From Bradyrhizobium sp. C9 (GTDB lineage Bacteria > Pseudomonadota > Alphaproteobacteria > Rhizobiales > Xanthobacteraceae), in the NCBI RefSeq assembly GCF_002532045.1, contig NZ_NWTG01000002.1, positions 186,001 through 250,000 of the forward strand: a stretch of DNA of 64,000 nt, in the 5' to 3' direction. A model generated the notes under the pieces. It saw only the letters and a list, made by a program, of their open reading frames with translations. It was not told the DNA's origin and ran no database searches. Positions 16,774-25,731 of this stretch are shown here, one piece after another (within the stretch, counting starts at the first letter, position 1; every line of letters begins with the position of its first letter). A program made the position numbers and the translations under genes.

Positions 16774-17860
16774 TGCCGGTCTCCTTTGGCTTTGGCGCTT
16801 TGCCGAAGCTGCCGACCCGCTCGCGCTCGCCGAGCACGAAGGAGACCAGCCCGAGCGGACGAAACATGATCACGAGCAGCAGCAATACGCCGAGGATGAT
16901 CGGCCAGACGTCGCGGTAATTGTCCGACAGCCAGAAGCTGACGCCCTCGATGATCACGGTGCCGATCACCGCGCCGATCAGGGTGCCGGAGCCGCCGAAC
17001 AACACGTAGAGTACCACCTGGGTCGAGAACACGACGCCCAGCATGTTGGGCCAGACGAAACCTTCGTGGAAGGCATAGAGGCTGCCGGCGAGGCCGGCGA
17101 TGGTGCCGCCGACCGCAAAGATGATCGCCTTCAGATGCTGCGCCTTGTAGCCGAAGAAGGCGATGCGCTGCTCGTTCTCGCGCAGGCCCGCAAGCGCGAG
17201 GCCGAATTGCGAGCGGACCAGGAAGCGGCAGAGCAGATAGACGACGACGAGGATGCCGAGCACCATGTAGTAGTAGACTGGCCCCTCCTCGAACTCGTAG
17301 CTGCCGAGCGTGAGCGGCGGGATCGACGGGATGCCGTTCTGGCCGCCGAGATAGTACCAGCCGCGCGCCAGCCGGTCCGCCGCGTAGGAGCCGGTCAGGG
17401 TGCCGAGCGAGACGAAGATCACGCTCGAGGGATAGCGCCCGAGCAGCAGGAAGCCGCCGAGCAGCAGCGATGCGGTGAGGCCGATCAGGGTGCCCGCCGG
17501 CAGGATCAAGAGGATCGAGGTAACGTTGAGGTCGCGCGCGAGCAACGCCACGCCGTAGCCGGCGGCGCCGAAGAACAGCGCCTGGCCGAAGCTCATGATG
17601 CCGGCATAGCCCCACACCAGGTCGAACGACAGCGCGAACAGCGCGAGGATCACCACACGGGTGGCGAACACCGTGAGATAATCCTGCAGCACCCATGGCA
17701 GGACCAGTGCGATCAAGAGCACCAGCCCTTCCACGATCGGCAGGACCTTCCATCCTGCCGATGCCTGTCCCGCCGGCGCGCGCGCGGCTGGTAGCCCCTC
17801 ACCTGTCACGACATCCGGTTCCTCACCGATGCGTGCGACGGCCTGCTCTGCTCCACCCAT
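16760..17860 (-). CDS. ABC transporter permease, LivM type
   Basis: A 366-residue permease. An N-terminal polar segment of about 45 residues precedes about ten membrane spans. Family marks are LSFDLVWGYAGIMSFGQALFFGAAGYGVAL and LAGLRENEQRIAFFGYKAQHLKAIIFAVGG, the cytoplasmic coupling loop that contacts the ATPases. The frame is open further upstream, but MGGAEQAV at 17860, seven bases after the binding-protein stop, is the sensible start. It forms the pore with LivH. Confidence 0.9.
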   Translation of the reverse strand: MGGAEQAVARIGEEPDVVTGEGLPAARAPAGQASAGWKVLPIVEGLVLLIALVLPWVLQDYLTVFATRVVILALFALSFDLVWGYAGIMSFGQALFFGAAGYGVALLARDLNVTSILLILPAGTLIGLTASLLLGGFLLLGRYPSSVIFVSLGTLTGSYAADRLARGWYYLGGQNGIPSIPPLTLGSYEFEEGPVYYYMVLGILVVVYLLCRFLVRSQFGLALAGLRENEQRIAFFGYKAQHLKAIIFAVGGTIAGLAGSLYAFHEGFVWPNMLGVVFSTQVVLYVLFGGSGTLIGAVIGTVIIEGVSFWLSDNYRDVWPIILGVLLLLVIMFRPLGLVSFVLGERERVGSFGKAPKPKETGNAAP

Positions 17861-17867
17861 GGATTGC

Positions 17868-19088
17868 TCAGCATTCCTTGGGATCGACGAGACCGGCGCT
17901 GCGCGCCACGATCTCATAGTTCCCGCCTTTGGCAACAGCGGTGTACATCTTCATCTTGCAGTGCCGCTTGCCGGGCACCATTTCGGCCGGTCCGCCGGGC
18001 CCTTCGGCGATCTTGGCGTGATCGAGCGCGGCCGCAACCGACTCGCGATCGACCTTACCGGCTTCCTTGACCGCGGCTTCCCACAGCTTGAGGCCGCGAT
18101 AGGTTCCGGTGGCGGCGCTGCCGGCCGCGAACAGGAAGTTGCCCGGGAAATCCTTCTCATAGGCCGCCTGGATCTTGGCGTTGAACGGATCCTCCTTGGT
18201 CAGCACCTTGAAGTAGTCGAGGCAGCTCGCCAGCCCTTCGATCTCGCTGGCCTGATTGATGTTGAGCGTGTTCTCGTCATAGTAGACGCAGGCGAGCCGC
18301 CCGCCGTTCTTGAGGAAGCCGGCTTCATAGAGCTGCTTGAAGAACGGCCCGACACCCGGCGGGATCACGGTGTTGAAGACGACGTCGACCTTGTTGGAGA
18401 CGATGCGATTGACGGTCGACGAGAAGTCGACCTGGTCGAGCGGGTAGTATTCCTCGAACACGACCTCGCCGCCGTTGGCCTCGATCACCTTGCGGGCGTA
18501 GACGTTGAGCGTGTGCGGCCAGACATAATTGGCGCTCGGCAGCGCGAACTTCTTGCCGCCGTTCTTGATCAGCCAGGGAATGAACTCGTCGCATTGCTGC
18601 GCCGGCGTCGGCCCGGTGCAGAACAGATAGGGCGTGCACTCCTTGCCCTCGTAGAGCTGCGGATAGATGTACAGCGTCTTGCCGCGCGCCACGATCGGAT
18701 CCTTGATCGCGTTGCGCATCGACGAGGTGATGCCGCCCAGCACCATGTCGACCTTGTCGCGCTGGATCAGCTTGCGGACGTTGCCGACCGCGACCGATTC
18801 GTTCGAGGCGGTGTCCTCGATATAGAGCTCGAGCGGCCGGCCGAGCAGGCCGCCGCCGGCGTTGATCTCCTTGATCACCATCTTGGCGACGTTGGCGTCG
18901 GCATTGCCGGCATAGGCGATCGGGCCGGTCAGGTCGGTTGCGATGCCGACCTTGATCGGGCCTTCGGCGGCGTTGGCCCAATCCGGCCTCACCACCCAGC
19001 TGCCGACCCCGGTCGCGAGCGCACCGGTCGCAAAGGCGAAATTGCTCATGAAGCGGCGGCGCGTAAGATTCATGCGTTCAATCGACAT
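17868..19088 (-). CDS. Tat-exported substrate-binding protein (amide/urea type)
   Basis: A 406-residue periplasmic binding protein of the Peripla_BP_5/6 class. The N-terminus NLTRRRFMSNFAFATGALA is a twin-arginine signal. The mature part starts IKVGIATDLTGPIAYAGNADANVAKMVIKEIN and contains PSANYVWPHTLNVYARKVIEANGG, the same sub-family pattern as AmiC, FmdD and UrtA, so short amides or urea are likelier ligands than leucine (inference). It sits between livH (five bases) and livM (seven bases). Confidence 0.9.
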   Translation of the reverse strand: MSIERMNLTRRRFMSNFAFATGALATGVGSWVVRPDWANAAEGPIKVGIATDLTGPIAYAGNADANVAKMVIKEINAGGGLLGRPLELYIEDTASNESVAVGNVRKLIQRDKVDMVLGGITSSMRNAIKDPIVARGKTLYIYPQLYEGKECTPYLFCTGPTPAQQCDEFIPWLIKNGGKKFALPSANYVWPHTLNVYARKVIEANGGEVVFEEYYPLDQVDFSSTVNRIVSNKVDVVFNTVIPPGVGPFFKQLYEAGFLKNGGRLACVYYDENTLNINQASEIEGLASCLDYFKVLTKEDPFNAKIQAAYEKDFPGNFLFAAGSAATGTYRGLKLWEAAVKEAGKVDRESVAAALDHAKIAEGPGGPAEMVPGKRHCKMKMYTAVAKGGNYEIVARSAGLVDPKEC

Positions 19089-19093
19089 GGTGA

Positions 19094-19951
19094 TTAGACC
19101 CCTTTCCCAGCAATGAGGCCTTGCGGCCGGAATTTGATGAAGGCGATGGCGAGCACGAAGACGAGAACGTCGGCGACGACGGGAGACATGACCCATGGCA
19201 GCGCCGCGCTGAGCGTGCCGATCACACCGGCGCCGGCGACCGGACCGATGAAGGAGCCGACCCCGCCGACCATCACGGCGACGAAGCCCTGGATCAGGAA
19301 GCGGATGCCGAGATCAGCGAACAGAGAGAACACCGGCACGATCAACGCGCCGGCAAGGCCGGCCAGCGCCGCGCCGAACGCAAAGGTCGCGCCGTAGATC
19401 AACGGCGTCGAGATGCCCGACGCGCGCGCCAGCGCCGGGTTCTCCAGGGTGGCGCGGACCCGAAGCCCAAAGCTGGTGCGCGCCAGCAGCAGATAGCAGC
19501 CGCCCATCACCACGAGCGTGATCACGATGATGGTGAAGCGCCAAGCCGAGATGTGGACCGAGCCGAGGTCGATCGAACCGCCGATCGGCTCCGGCACCGT
19601 GAGATAGAAGCCGCCGATCAGGCCGCGGACGCTTTCGCGAATGATCAACCCGAGCGCATAGGTGCCGAGCATCGCCACGATCGGCGCCGCATAGAAGCGG
19701 CGGATGATCAGCGCCTCCAGCACGAAGCCGATCGCGCCGACCACGAAGGGCGCCGCGACCATGCCGGCCCAGACCGGCGCGCCATGGGCGTAAGCCAGAT
19801 AGGTGACATAGGCCCCGAGCAGGACGAACTCGCCCTGCGCGAAGTTGAAGATGCCCATCATGCTGGCGATGATGCCGAGCCCGAGCACGACCAGCACGAT
19901 GATCGCGCCGAAGCTCACGATTTCGAACACCGCGGCAAAGGTGCTAGCCAT
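19094..19951 (-). CDS. ABC transporter permease, LivH type
   Basis: A 285-residue permease with about eight spans. Family marks are LGLGIIASMMGIFNFAQGEFVLLGAYV near the N-terminus, RATLENPALARASGISTPLIYGATFAFGAALAGLAGAL (ATPase-coupling loop and next span) and VAVMVGGVGSFIGPVAGAGVIG. It follows the amidase by 42 bases and precedes the binding protein by five. Confidence 0.92.
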   Translation of the reverse strand: MASTFAAVFEIVSFGAIIVLVVLGLGIIASMMGIFNFAQGEFVLLGAYVTYLAYAHGAPVWAGMVAAPFVVGAIGFVLEALIIRRFYAAPIVAMLGTYALGLIIRESVRGLIGGFYLTVPEPIGGSIDLGSVHISAWRFTIIVITLVVMGGCYLLLARTSFGLRVRATLENPALARASGISTPLIYGATFAFGAALAGLAGALIVPVFSLFADLGIRFLIQGFVAVMVGGVGSFIGPVAGAGVIGTLSAALPWVMSPVVADVLVFVLAIAFIKFRPQGLIAGKGV

Positions 19952-19993
19952 GGTGTTCGATCCGTCGACCTTGCGTCTGCGACAAGCGGCGCC

Positions 19994-21508
19994 TCACATC
20001 TTCTTCCAGTCGCCGGCCTGCTCGAAGGCATGCGCGGCACGGTAGATGGTGGTTTCCTCGAACATCCGGCCGACCAGCATCAGGCCGACCGGCAGGCCGT
20101 CGACCATGCCGCAGGGCAGCGACATCGCCGGATGATGGGTGATGTCGAACGGCGCGGTGTTGGAGATCATCTCCAGCGCGCGGGCGACATACTCCTCGCG
20201 GCTGGCATTGGCCTCGGGCAACTTCGTCGCCTTCATCGGCGTGGTCGGCATCAGCAGCAGATCGTAGTCCTTGAAAGCCTTGTCGTAGGCTGCTGTCAGC
20301 CGGCGCGAGATGTTGAGCGCCTTGCCGTAGAAGCGCGGACCGAAATTGTTGTTGATGTAGGTGCCGAGCAGCATGAACAGCTTCGTGGTCTCGGACAGCG
20401 AATCCGCCTGACGGCGCCAGCCGCGATGGAAATCCATCAGCGAGGTCGAATAAAGGTCGCCGCGGCTGAGGCCGTAGCCGTCGCCGAACATCATGGTCTG
20501 GGTCAGACCTTCGGTGCCGATCGGGGTCCAGATCGCGCCGCCGAGCATGTGCATCGGGATCGACACCGTCTCGACGCTGGCGCCGAGATCCTTGAAGCGC
20601 TTGGCCGCCTCACGCACGCTTTCGTTCACCGCGGCCTCGGCGGTCGGCTGCTCAAAGCCTTCCTTGACGATGCCGATCTTCATACCCTTGACGCCCTTGC
20701 CGAGCGCCTTGGTGTAGTCCTCGACCTTCGGCGCCTTGATCCGCGGATCATAGCCGTCGTCGCCGGCCAGCACTTCCAGCAGCAGCGCGTTGTCTTCCAC
20801 GGTCGCGGTCATCGGGCCGGTGTGGTCGACGTAGATCTCGATCGGCATGATGCCGGTATAGGGCACGAGACCCCAGGTCGGCTTCATGCCGTAGGTTCCG
20901 CAGAACGAGGACGGCATACGGATCGAGCCACCCTGGTCGCCGCCGATCGCCATGTCGACCTCGCCGAGCGCGACCACGACGCCGGAGCCCGACGACGAGC
21001 CGCCGGCCGAATAACCCATCTTGTGCGGATTGTGCACCGGCCCATAGGAGCCGGTGTGGCTGCCGCCGGACAGGCAGAAGTGTTCGCAGTGCGTCTTGCC
21101 GGCGATCTCGGCGCCGGCATCGAGCATGCGCGTGACGATGGTGGCGTCGAAGTCGGGCATATAGCCTTCGAGCGTCGACGAGCCGTTGGTCATCGGCACA
21201 CCGGCCAGCATGATGTTGTCCTTCAGCGCCACCGTCTTGCCCTTGAGCTTGCCGGAGGCGGCGCCCTTCACGGTCGACTTGCGGTACCAGGCGTTGTGCT
21301 TGTTGTCTTCCGGTGCCGGACGATAGCCGGGCGTGCGCGGATATTTCACTTCGGGCAGCTCGTCCGGCATCTGGGCGACGAGATTGTAGGCATCGACCGA
21401 ACCCTGCATCAGGCCGCGGAACGAGGCCACGTCCTCATCGGTCAGGGACAGGCCGCACTGCTCGGCGACGGCACGAAGTTGCGTTGGCGTGGGAAGGACG
21501 ACGGTCAC
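19994..21508 (-). CDS. Amidase (amidase-signature family)
   Basis: A 504-residue amidase-signature hydrolase. The Ser-cisSer-Lys triad is visible as K96 in VALKDN, S171 in YSAGGSSSGSG and S195 in GGDQGGSIR. The long N-terminal helical lead and the GLVPYTGIMPIE stretch resemble the acetamidase and nitrile-pathway amidases that cut aliphatic or aromatic amides to acid and ammonia. No signal peptide is seen, so it is cytosolic and probably acts on what the downstream ABC system imports. The start is GTG with AGGAGA six to seven bases upstream. A palindrome lies about 100 bases upstream. Confidence 0.92.
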   Translation of the reverse strand: MTVVLPTPTQLRAVAEQCGLSLTDEDVASFRGLMQGSVDAYNLVAQMPDELPEVKYPRTPGYRPAPEDNKHNAWYRKSTVKGAASGKLKGKTVALKDNIMLAGVPMTNGSSTLEGYMPDFDATIVTRMLDAGAEIAGKTHCEHFCLSGGSHTGSYGPVHNPHKMGYSAGGSSSGSGVVVALGEVDMAIGGDQGGSIRMPSSFCGTYGMKPTWGLVPYTGIMPIEIYVDHTGPMTATVEDNALLLEVLAGDDGYDPRIKAPKVEDYTKALGKGVKGMKIGIVKEGFEQPTAEAAVNESVREAAKRFKDLGASVETVSIPMHMLGGAIWTPIGTEGLTQTMMFGDGYGLSRGDLYSTSLMDFHRGWRRQADSLSETTKLFMLLGTYINNNFGPRFYGKALNISRRLTAAYDKAFKDYDLLLMPTTPMKATKLPEANASREEYVARALEMISNTAPFDITHHPAMSLPCGMVDGLPVGLMLVGRMFEETTIYRAAHAFEQAGDWKKM

Positions 21509-21605
21509 GGCGCTCTCCTGAAGCTTTTGATCTTTGGATTGATCCCTCGACGCAGGGCCGCGGGCAGCGCGTTGACCCGCGCGAACCGCTCACCCCGTCG
21601 CTGTA

Positions 21606-21633
21606 TTGAAAACGGAAATATTTTCCTTTTCAA
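21606..21633. promoter_or_regulatory. Near-perfect palindrome upstream of the amidase (candidate operator)
   Basis: TTGAAAA at 21606-21612 pairs with TTTTCAA at 21627-21633, and GGAAA (21614-21618) pairs with TTTCC (21622-21626); 24 of 28 positions are symmetric. It shares TATTGAA with the palindrome before the MarR gene at 24291. It could bind that MarR protein (inference). Confidence 0.45.
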
Positions 21634-21649
21634 GTATTATTTCGCAAAG

Positions 21650-21772
21650 CTCCCTCTCCCGCTTGCGGGGGAGGGTCGGGGTGGGGGTGTCTCCACGAAT
21701 CGTATCTTGGAAAGAGCCCCACCCGGATTGCATCTGCGATGCAATCCGACCTCCCCCGCAAGCGGGAGAGGT
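21650..21772. repeat. Intergenic palindromic repeat (type C)
   Basis: CTCTCCCGCTTGCGGGGGAGG on the left is inverted in CCTCCCCCGCAAGCGGGAGAG on the right, with a nested hairpin GGATTGCAT-CTGCG-ATGCAATCC. Related copies are at 35894-36065 and 40899-41037. It separates the AmiC-like gene from the amidase promoter. Confidence 0.85.
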
Positions 21773-21782
21773 GAAGGAAGAA

Positions 21783-22967
21783 TCAGATCGCCTTGATTAC
21801 CCTGAAGTCGAGGCCGTCGGCTTCGGCCAGATACATCGGCATCCTGGCGTGGCCGCTGCGCACGGTGACCGGACCGCGCGGGCCGCGATAGACGAGGTTG
21901 TCGGCTGCCGCGAGCAGCGGGCGCAGGTCCAGCGTGCCGGCGCGGTTGGCGGCAGCCTCGAGCAGACAGAAGCCTTCATAGGCGGACTCGCCGCACGATC
22001 CGACCGGCGGCGCGAACGCCCCGAACATCGCGCGATAGCGGTCCCTGAAATCGTCGCCGGCCTGCGAGCCGACGGAGGGGAAATAGCCGGAGGCGCAGAA
22101 CAGGTTCTCGGTCTTGTCGGCGCCGATGCCGAGCAGCGCGGTTTCGTCGAAACAGCCGGCAAAGCGCAACGTGGTGGCGGCGAGCCCGGCATCGGCGAAG
22201 GCGCGGTTGAAGGTCACGCCGTCGGTGCCGATCAGCGAGATCAGCACGACATCGGGCTTGGCCGCGCGGATCCGCTCCAGTTGCGTCTCGTGATCGTCCT
22301 CGCCGACCGGCACGAACTCCTCGCCGACCACGAGGCCGCCGGTCTCCTTGATGTAGCGCTTCACCGCGCGGTGTGACTGCCATGGCCAGACATAGTCGCT
22401 ACCGATCAGGTACCAGCGCCTGGCGCGCTTCACCTCGGCCAGCCAGTGGATCGACGGCCGGTTCTGCCAACGCGGTGTCTCGCCGATCGCAATCACGCCC
22501 GGCGTCCGCTCGCCGCCCTCATAGACCGGCGTGTAGATGTAGGGGATCTTGCTGCGGGTGATGAGGTGACGCAGCGCGACACGCACCGCGCTGGTGTGCA
22601 TGCCCATGATGAGATCGACCTCGTCGGAGGCGATCGCCTGCTCGGCGCGGTCGACGACCTCGTCGAGCGGTCCACCGGCGTCGTAGACCTGGAACTCGAT
22701 CTCGCGGCCGAGGATGCCGCCGCGCCGGTTGATCTCGGCGACGGCGAGCTGCGCGGTCGAGGTCGTGGCCGGCCCCCACATCCCGGGCGAACCGGAACAA
22801 CAGACGAAGCCGCCGATCCGCAGCCGGTTGCGCGCGCCGCGCGGACCGAACCCGCCGCGATCCATCGGCGCAAGCAGGCGATCGGAGGCCGCCGACGCCA
22901 GGTTCCTGAACAACAGGGATGGCGGGAACGGGAGGTCTCTTGCCATGACGTTGGGCGTCGAATGCAC
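21783..22967 (-). CDS. AmiC-like amide-binding protein, copy 1
   Basis: A 394-residue type I periplasmic-binding fold. It begins LRIGGFVCCSGSPGMWGP near residue 48 and contains AVAEINRRGGILGREI, YIYTPVYEGGERTPGV and LIGSDYVWPWQSHRAVKRYIKETGG, which match the Pseudomonas amide sensor AmiC. The first 47 residues are polar and Pro/Arg-rich; I see no signal peptide, so a cytosolic receptor is likely. The start is GTG with AGGAG five to six bases upstream. A paralogue lies 51 bases upstream. No AmiR antiterminator is nearby. Confidence 0.88.
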   Translation of the reverse strand: MHSTPNVMARDLPFPPSLLFRNLASAASDRLLAPMDRGGFGPRGARNRLRIGGFVCCSGSPGMWGPATTSTAQLAVAEINRRGGILGREIEFQVYDAGGPLDEVVDRAEQAIASDEVDLIMGMHTSAVRVALRHLITRSKIPYIYTPVYEGGERTPGVIAIGETPRWQNRPSIHWLAEVKRARRWYLIGSDYVWPWQSHRAVKRYIKETGGLVVGEEFVPVGEDDHETQLERIRAAKPDVVLISLIGTDGVTFNRAFADAGLAATTLRFAGCFDETALLGIGADKTENLFCASGYFPSVGSQAGDDFRDRYRAMFGAFAPPVGSCGESAYEGFCLLEAAANRAGTLDLRPLLAAADNLVYRGPRGPVTVRSGHARMPMYLAEADGLDFRVIKAI

Positions 22968-23018
22968 ACCTGCTCCTGTCCGGCACCGGCACGCCGCTCA
23001 CGGCAACGGTGCCACACG

Positions 23019-24200
23019 CTAGATCGTCTTGATCACATTGAAGTCGAGACCGTCGGCCTCGGCAAGATAGATCGGCATTTCGGCGCGGCCGTCGCGAATG
23101 GTGACGGTGCCGCGGGCGCCGCTGTAGACGAGATTTCGCGCCGCAGCGAACAAGGGACCCGTCGAGAGCGAACGGGCGCGGTTGGCCGCCGCTTCGAGGA
23201 AGCGCATCCCCTCGTAATTGGACTGCCCGACCGAGCCGATCGGCGGCGCGTGCGCCCCGAACATCGCGCGGTAGCTGATCTGGAACTCGTCATTGGCGCG
23301 CGAGTCGACGCAGCCGAAATAGCCGGAGGCGCAGAACAGGTTCTCGGTCGCGTCCGGCCCGATGCCGAGCAGCACGGTCTCGTCCATCGCGCCCGCATAG
23401 CGCAGCGTGGTGGCGGCGAGCCCGGCTTCCGCGAAGGCGCGGTTGAAGGTGATACTGTCGGTGCCGATCAGGGTGATCAGCACGACGTCGGGCCTTGCTG
23501 CGCGGATCCGCGCCAGATGCGGCTCGTGATCGTCCTCGCCGAGCGGGACGAATTCCTCGCCGACCACCTGGCCGCCGGCCTCCTTGATGTAACGCTTCAC
23601 CGCGCGATGCGATTGCCAGGGCCAGACATAGTCGCTGCCGATCAGGTACCAGCGCTGCGCCTTCTTGACCTCGGTGAGCCAGTGGATCGCCGGGCGGCTT
23701 TCGGCGCGCGGCGTCTCGCCGATCGCCATCACCCCTGGCGTCCGCTCGCCGCCCTCATAGACCGGCGTGTAGACATAGGGGATGCGGCCGGCCGTGACCT
23801 TGCGCAGTGCGAGGCGGACCGCGGAGATATGCGAGCCCATGATCACGTCGATCTCGTCGAACGCGATCGCCCGCTCGGCACGGCGCACCACCTCCTCGAT
23901 CGGACCGCCGGCGTCGTACATCGACAGTTCGACCTCGCGGCCGCGGATGCCGCCGCGCCGGTTGATCTCGGCGACCGCGAGCATGACGCTGTTGGCCGAG
24001 ATCGGCCCCCAGATCCCGGGCGCGCCGGAGAAGGTGATGAAATTGCCGATTCTGAGCTTGCTGTCGGTGCCGCCACGGCGCGAGGAGCCCGGCTTGACGG
24101 TCAAAGCGAGATCGGCCGCGCAGGACGACGGATTTCGAAACAGGTGCGGCGGCGCGACGGGCATGCCGCCATACGCCTGGAAGGAGACCGTCGAAAGCAC
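23019..24200 (-). CDS. AmiC-like amide-binding protein, copy 2
   Basis: A 393-residue paralogue of the next gene, alike over the whole length (INRRGGIRGREVELSMYDAGGP; YVYTPVYEGGERTPGVMAIGETPR; IGSDYVWPWQSHRAVKRYIKEAGG). The GTG at 24200 is chosen because the context GACAGGAGTTGGC-GTG is the same as at the start of copy 1 and gives equal lengths; the frame is open 51 codons further up. No signal peptide is visible. It is the first gene of the leftward operon and is divergent from the MarR gene. Confidence 0.88.
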   Translation of the reverse strand: MLSTVSFQAYGGMPVAPPHLFRNPSSCAADLALTVKPGSSRRGGTDSKLRIGNFITFSGAPGIWGPISANSVMLAVAEINRRGGIRGREVELSMYDAGGPIEEVVRRAERAIAFDEIDVIMGSHISAVRLALRKVTAGRIPYVYTPVYEGGERTPGVMAIGETPRAESRPAIHWLTEVKKAQRWYLIGSDYVWPWQSHRAVKRYIKEAGGQVVGEEFVPLGEDDHEPHLARIRAARPDVVLITLIGTDSITFNRAFAEAGLAATTLRYAGAMDETVLLGIGPDATENLFCASGYFGCVDSRANDEFQISYRAMFGAHAPPIGSVGQSNYEGMRFLEAAANRARSLSTGPLFAAARNLVYSGARGTVTIRDGRAEMPIYLAEADGLDFNVIKTI

Positions 24201-24290
24201 GCCAACTCCTGTCTGGGAAGCAGTACGCAACGCAGCCAGCGGGCGGTCGCGGCATCCGCCCCTTGGTTGGGGGAATATCCTAGGGGAAAA

Positions 24291-24309
24291 TATTGAATAT
24301 TCAACAATT
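24291..24309. promoter_or_regulatory. Palindrome in the MarR / AmiC-like divergent promoter
   Basis: TTGAATATTCAA at 24293-24304 is a perfect 12-base palindrome, followed at once by CAATTG. It lies 90 bases before the AmiC-like GTG and 74 before the MarR GTG, in a spot typical for a MarR operator. AT-rich sequence around it (GGGGAAAATATT) may hold the promoters. Confidence 0.55.
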
Positions 24310-24378
24310 GAAGTGCATATAGAAATGGCATGAGTTGCCGGACATTCATTCACCGGGTCAGGAACCAGGTCTCACGCC

Positions 24379-24822
24379 GTGGCTAAACCGCCGAAAGAAA
24401 ATTCCCCGATCACCGAACACCTCGCCTACCTGCTCGCGCAAGCCAACCGGGAGATCAACCGGCAGTTGGAGACGCGGCTGGCCAAGGAAGGCGTGCCGGT
24501 CGAGCAGTGGCGCATCCTCAAAGTGCTGTCCGACGGCAACGGCCACTCGATGGGCGAGCTTGCCGACGCGGTGCTGCTCAACCATCCGACGCTGACCAAG
24601 ATGATCGACCGCATGGTGTCGGATGCCCTCGTCTATCGCGTGCAGGATCCGAAGGATCGCCGCAAGGTGCTGATGTTCGTCTCCGACCGCGGCAAGGCGC
24701 TGTGCCGCCGGCTGAACTCGCTGGCGGTGAGCCAGGAAGAGCACATCGTCGAGAGCTATGGCGACAAGTCGACCACCGAGCTCAAGCGGCTGCTGGAAAG
24801 CCTGATCGGCAGCGCCAACTGA
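24379..24822 (+). CDS. MarR family transcriptional regulator
   Basis: A 147-residue winged-helix regulator. The order is a dimerisation helix (EHLAYLLAQANREINRQLETRLA), HTH (GHSMGELADAVLLNHPTLTKMIDRMVSDALVYRV), wing (QDPKDRRKVLMFVSDRG) and a C-terminal helix. The start is GTG after CCAGG. The divergent layout with the AmiC-like and amidase operon and the palindrome between them suggest that it controls that operon and itself in response to a small ligand (inference). Confidence 0.9.
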   Translation: MAKPPKENSPITEHLAYLLAQANREINRQLETRLAKEGVPVEQWRILKVLSDGNGHSMGELADAVLLNHPTLTKMIDRMVSDALVYRVQDPKDRRKVLMFVSDRGKALCRRLNSLAVSQEEHIVESYGDKSTTELKRLLESLIGSAN

Positions 24823-24989
24823 GGCCGCGCCGGCCGGTGCGGCGCCGCCATCGAGCCACAAAAAAAGACCGGCGGGGAATGTCGGGCCCGGGGCGTTGGG
24901 TGCGTCCTGTGAGCGCGCCGGCGGCGCAGCCTTTGCGCCCGCGCGCTTGAGGTCCACCCGATCCACCAGATAGCGAGGACAACCCCGTC

Positions 24990-25430
24990 ATGACTTCGAT
25001 CACGCCGTTCCTCTGGCTCGACAACAATGTCCGCGATGCAGTCGCCTTCTACAAATCGGTGTTCCCGAACGCCGAGATCGAGACCGTCAGCGACTTCATG
25101 GCGAGTTTTGAGCTCGAGGGGCAGCGGTTCTACGCGCTCAATGGCGGGCCGCAGCACAAGTTCAACGAGGCGGTGTCGTTCTTCCTCAGCGTCGAGACCC
25201 AGGAGCAGGTGGATTACTTCTGGGAGAAGCTCACCGACGGCGGCCAGGAATCGCGCTGCGGCTGGCTCAAGGACCGCTTCGGCCTGTCCTGGCAGGTGAT
25301 CCCGACGGCGCTGAGCCGCTACCTCGGCGATCCCGACCGCAAGGCGGCCGATCGCGCGATGCAGGCGATGCTGAAGATGCAGAAGATCGTCATCGCCGAT
25401 CTCGACAAGGCCTTCGCCGGTTCACAATGA
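24990..25430 (+). CDS. PhnB-like VOC superfamily protein
   Basis: A 146-residue glyoxalase/VOC-fold protein of the PhnB (3-demethylubiquinone-9 methyltransferase-like) type: ITPFLWLDNNVRDAVAFYKSVFPNAEI at the start, NEAVSFFLSVETQEQVDYFWEKLTDGG in the middle and CGWLKDRFGLSWQVIPTAL near the end. The role of such single-domain proteins is mostly unknown. A GGCGGGC-CAATA-GCCCGCC hairpin at 25444-25462 follows and may end the transcript, though without a T tract. Confidence 0.88.
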   Translation: MTSITPFLWLDNNVRDAVAFYKSVFPNAEIETVSDFMASFELEGQRFYALNGGPQHKFNEAVSFFLSVETQEQVDYFWEKLTDGGQESRCGWLKDRFGLSWQVIPTALSRYLGDPDRKAADRAMQAMLKMQKIVIADLDKAFAGSQ

Positions 25431-25731
25431 TGCGGCTTTGACGGGCGGGCCAATAGCCCGCCGCGTCGTCTGCGGCAACTGGGCGCACCGGGTTTTCTCC
25501 GGTGAAAGCAGGCCCGCGTTTTGCGGTGCGGACGTACCGGACAACACCAACGCTGCCGGCATGCAATGGACCACATCGAGCGCGCTCCTGTACCATCGCG
25601 CGCTCGAGCGATTCCTACAACGCAATGCCCTTGGGCGGATTGCAGATGCTTGGGAAATCGATGGCGAAGAGGGAGGTCGCCTTGGACCGTTTCCTGGCGT
25701 ATCTATTCTGCAAACCAGCACCAGGAATCGG
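25431..25731. other. Intergenic region with hairpin and dispersed-repeat fragment
   Basis: After the hairpin at 25444-25462 comes a stretch (about 25499-25551) that resembles 27307-27351: both contain CCGGTGAA, then TTGCGGTGCG, then a GTACCG block and CCAAC in the same order. The frame of the next gene is open across it, but the sequence does not look coding. Base composition drops in GC after about 25600. Confidence 0.4.

Noticed and set aside
19121..21796. 891-residue rightward open frame
   Set aside because: It is the mirror of the amidase and livH genes, caused by high GC at third positions; the translation is His/Arg/Asp-rich without motifs.
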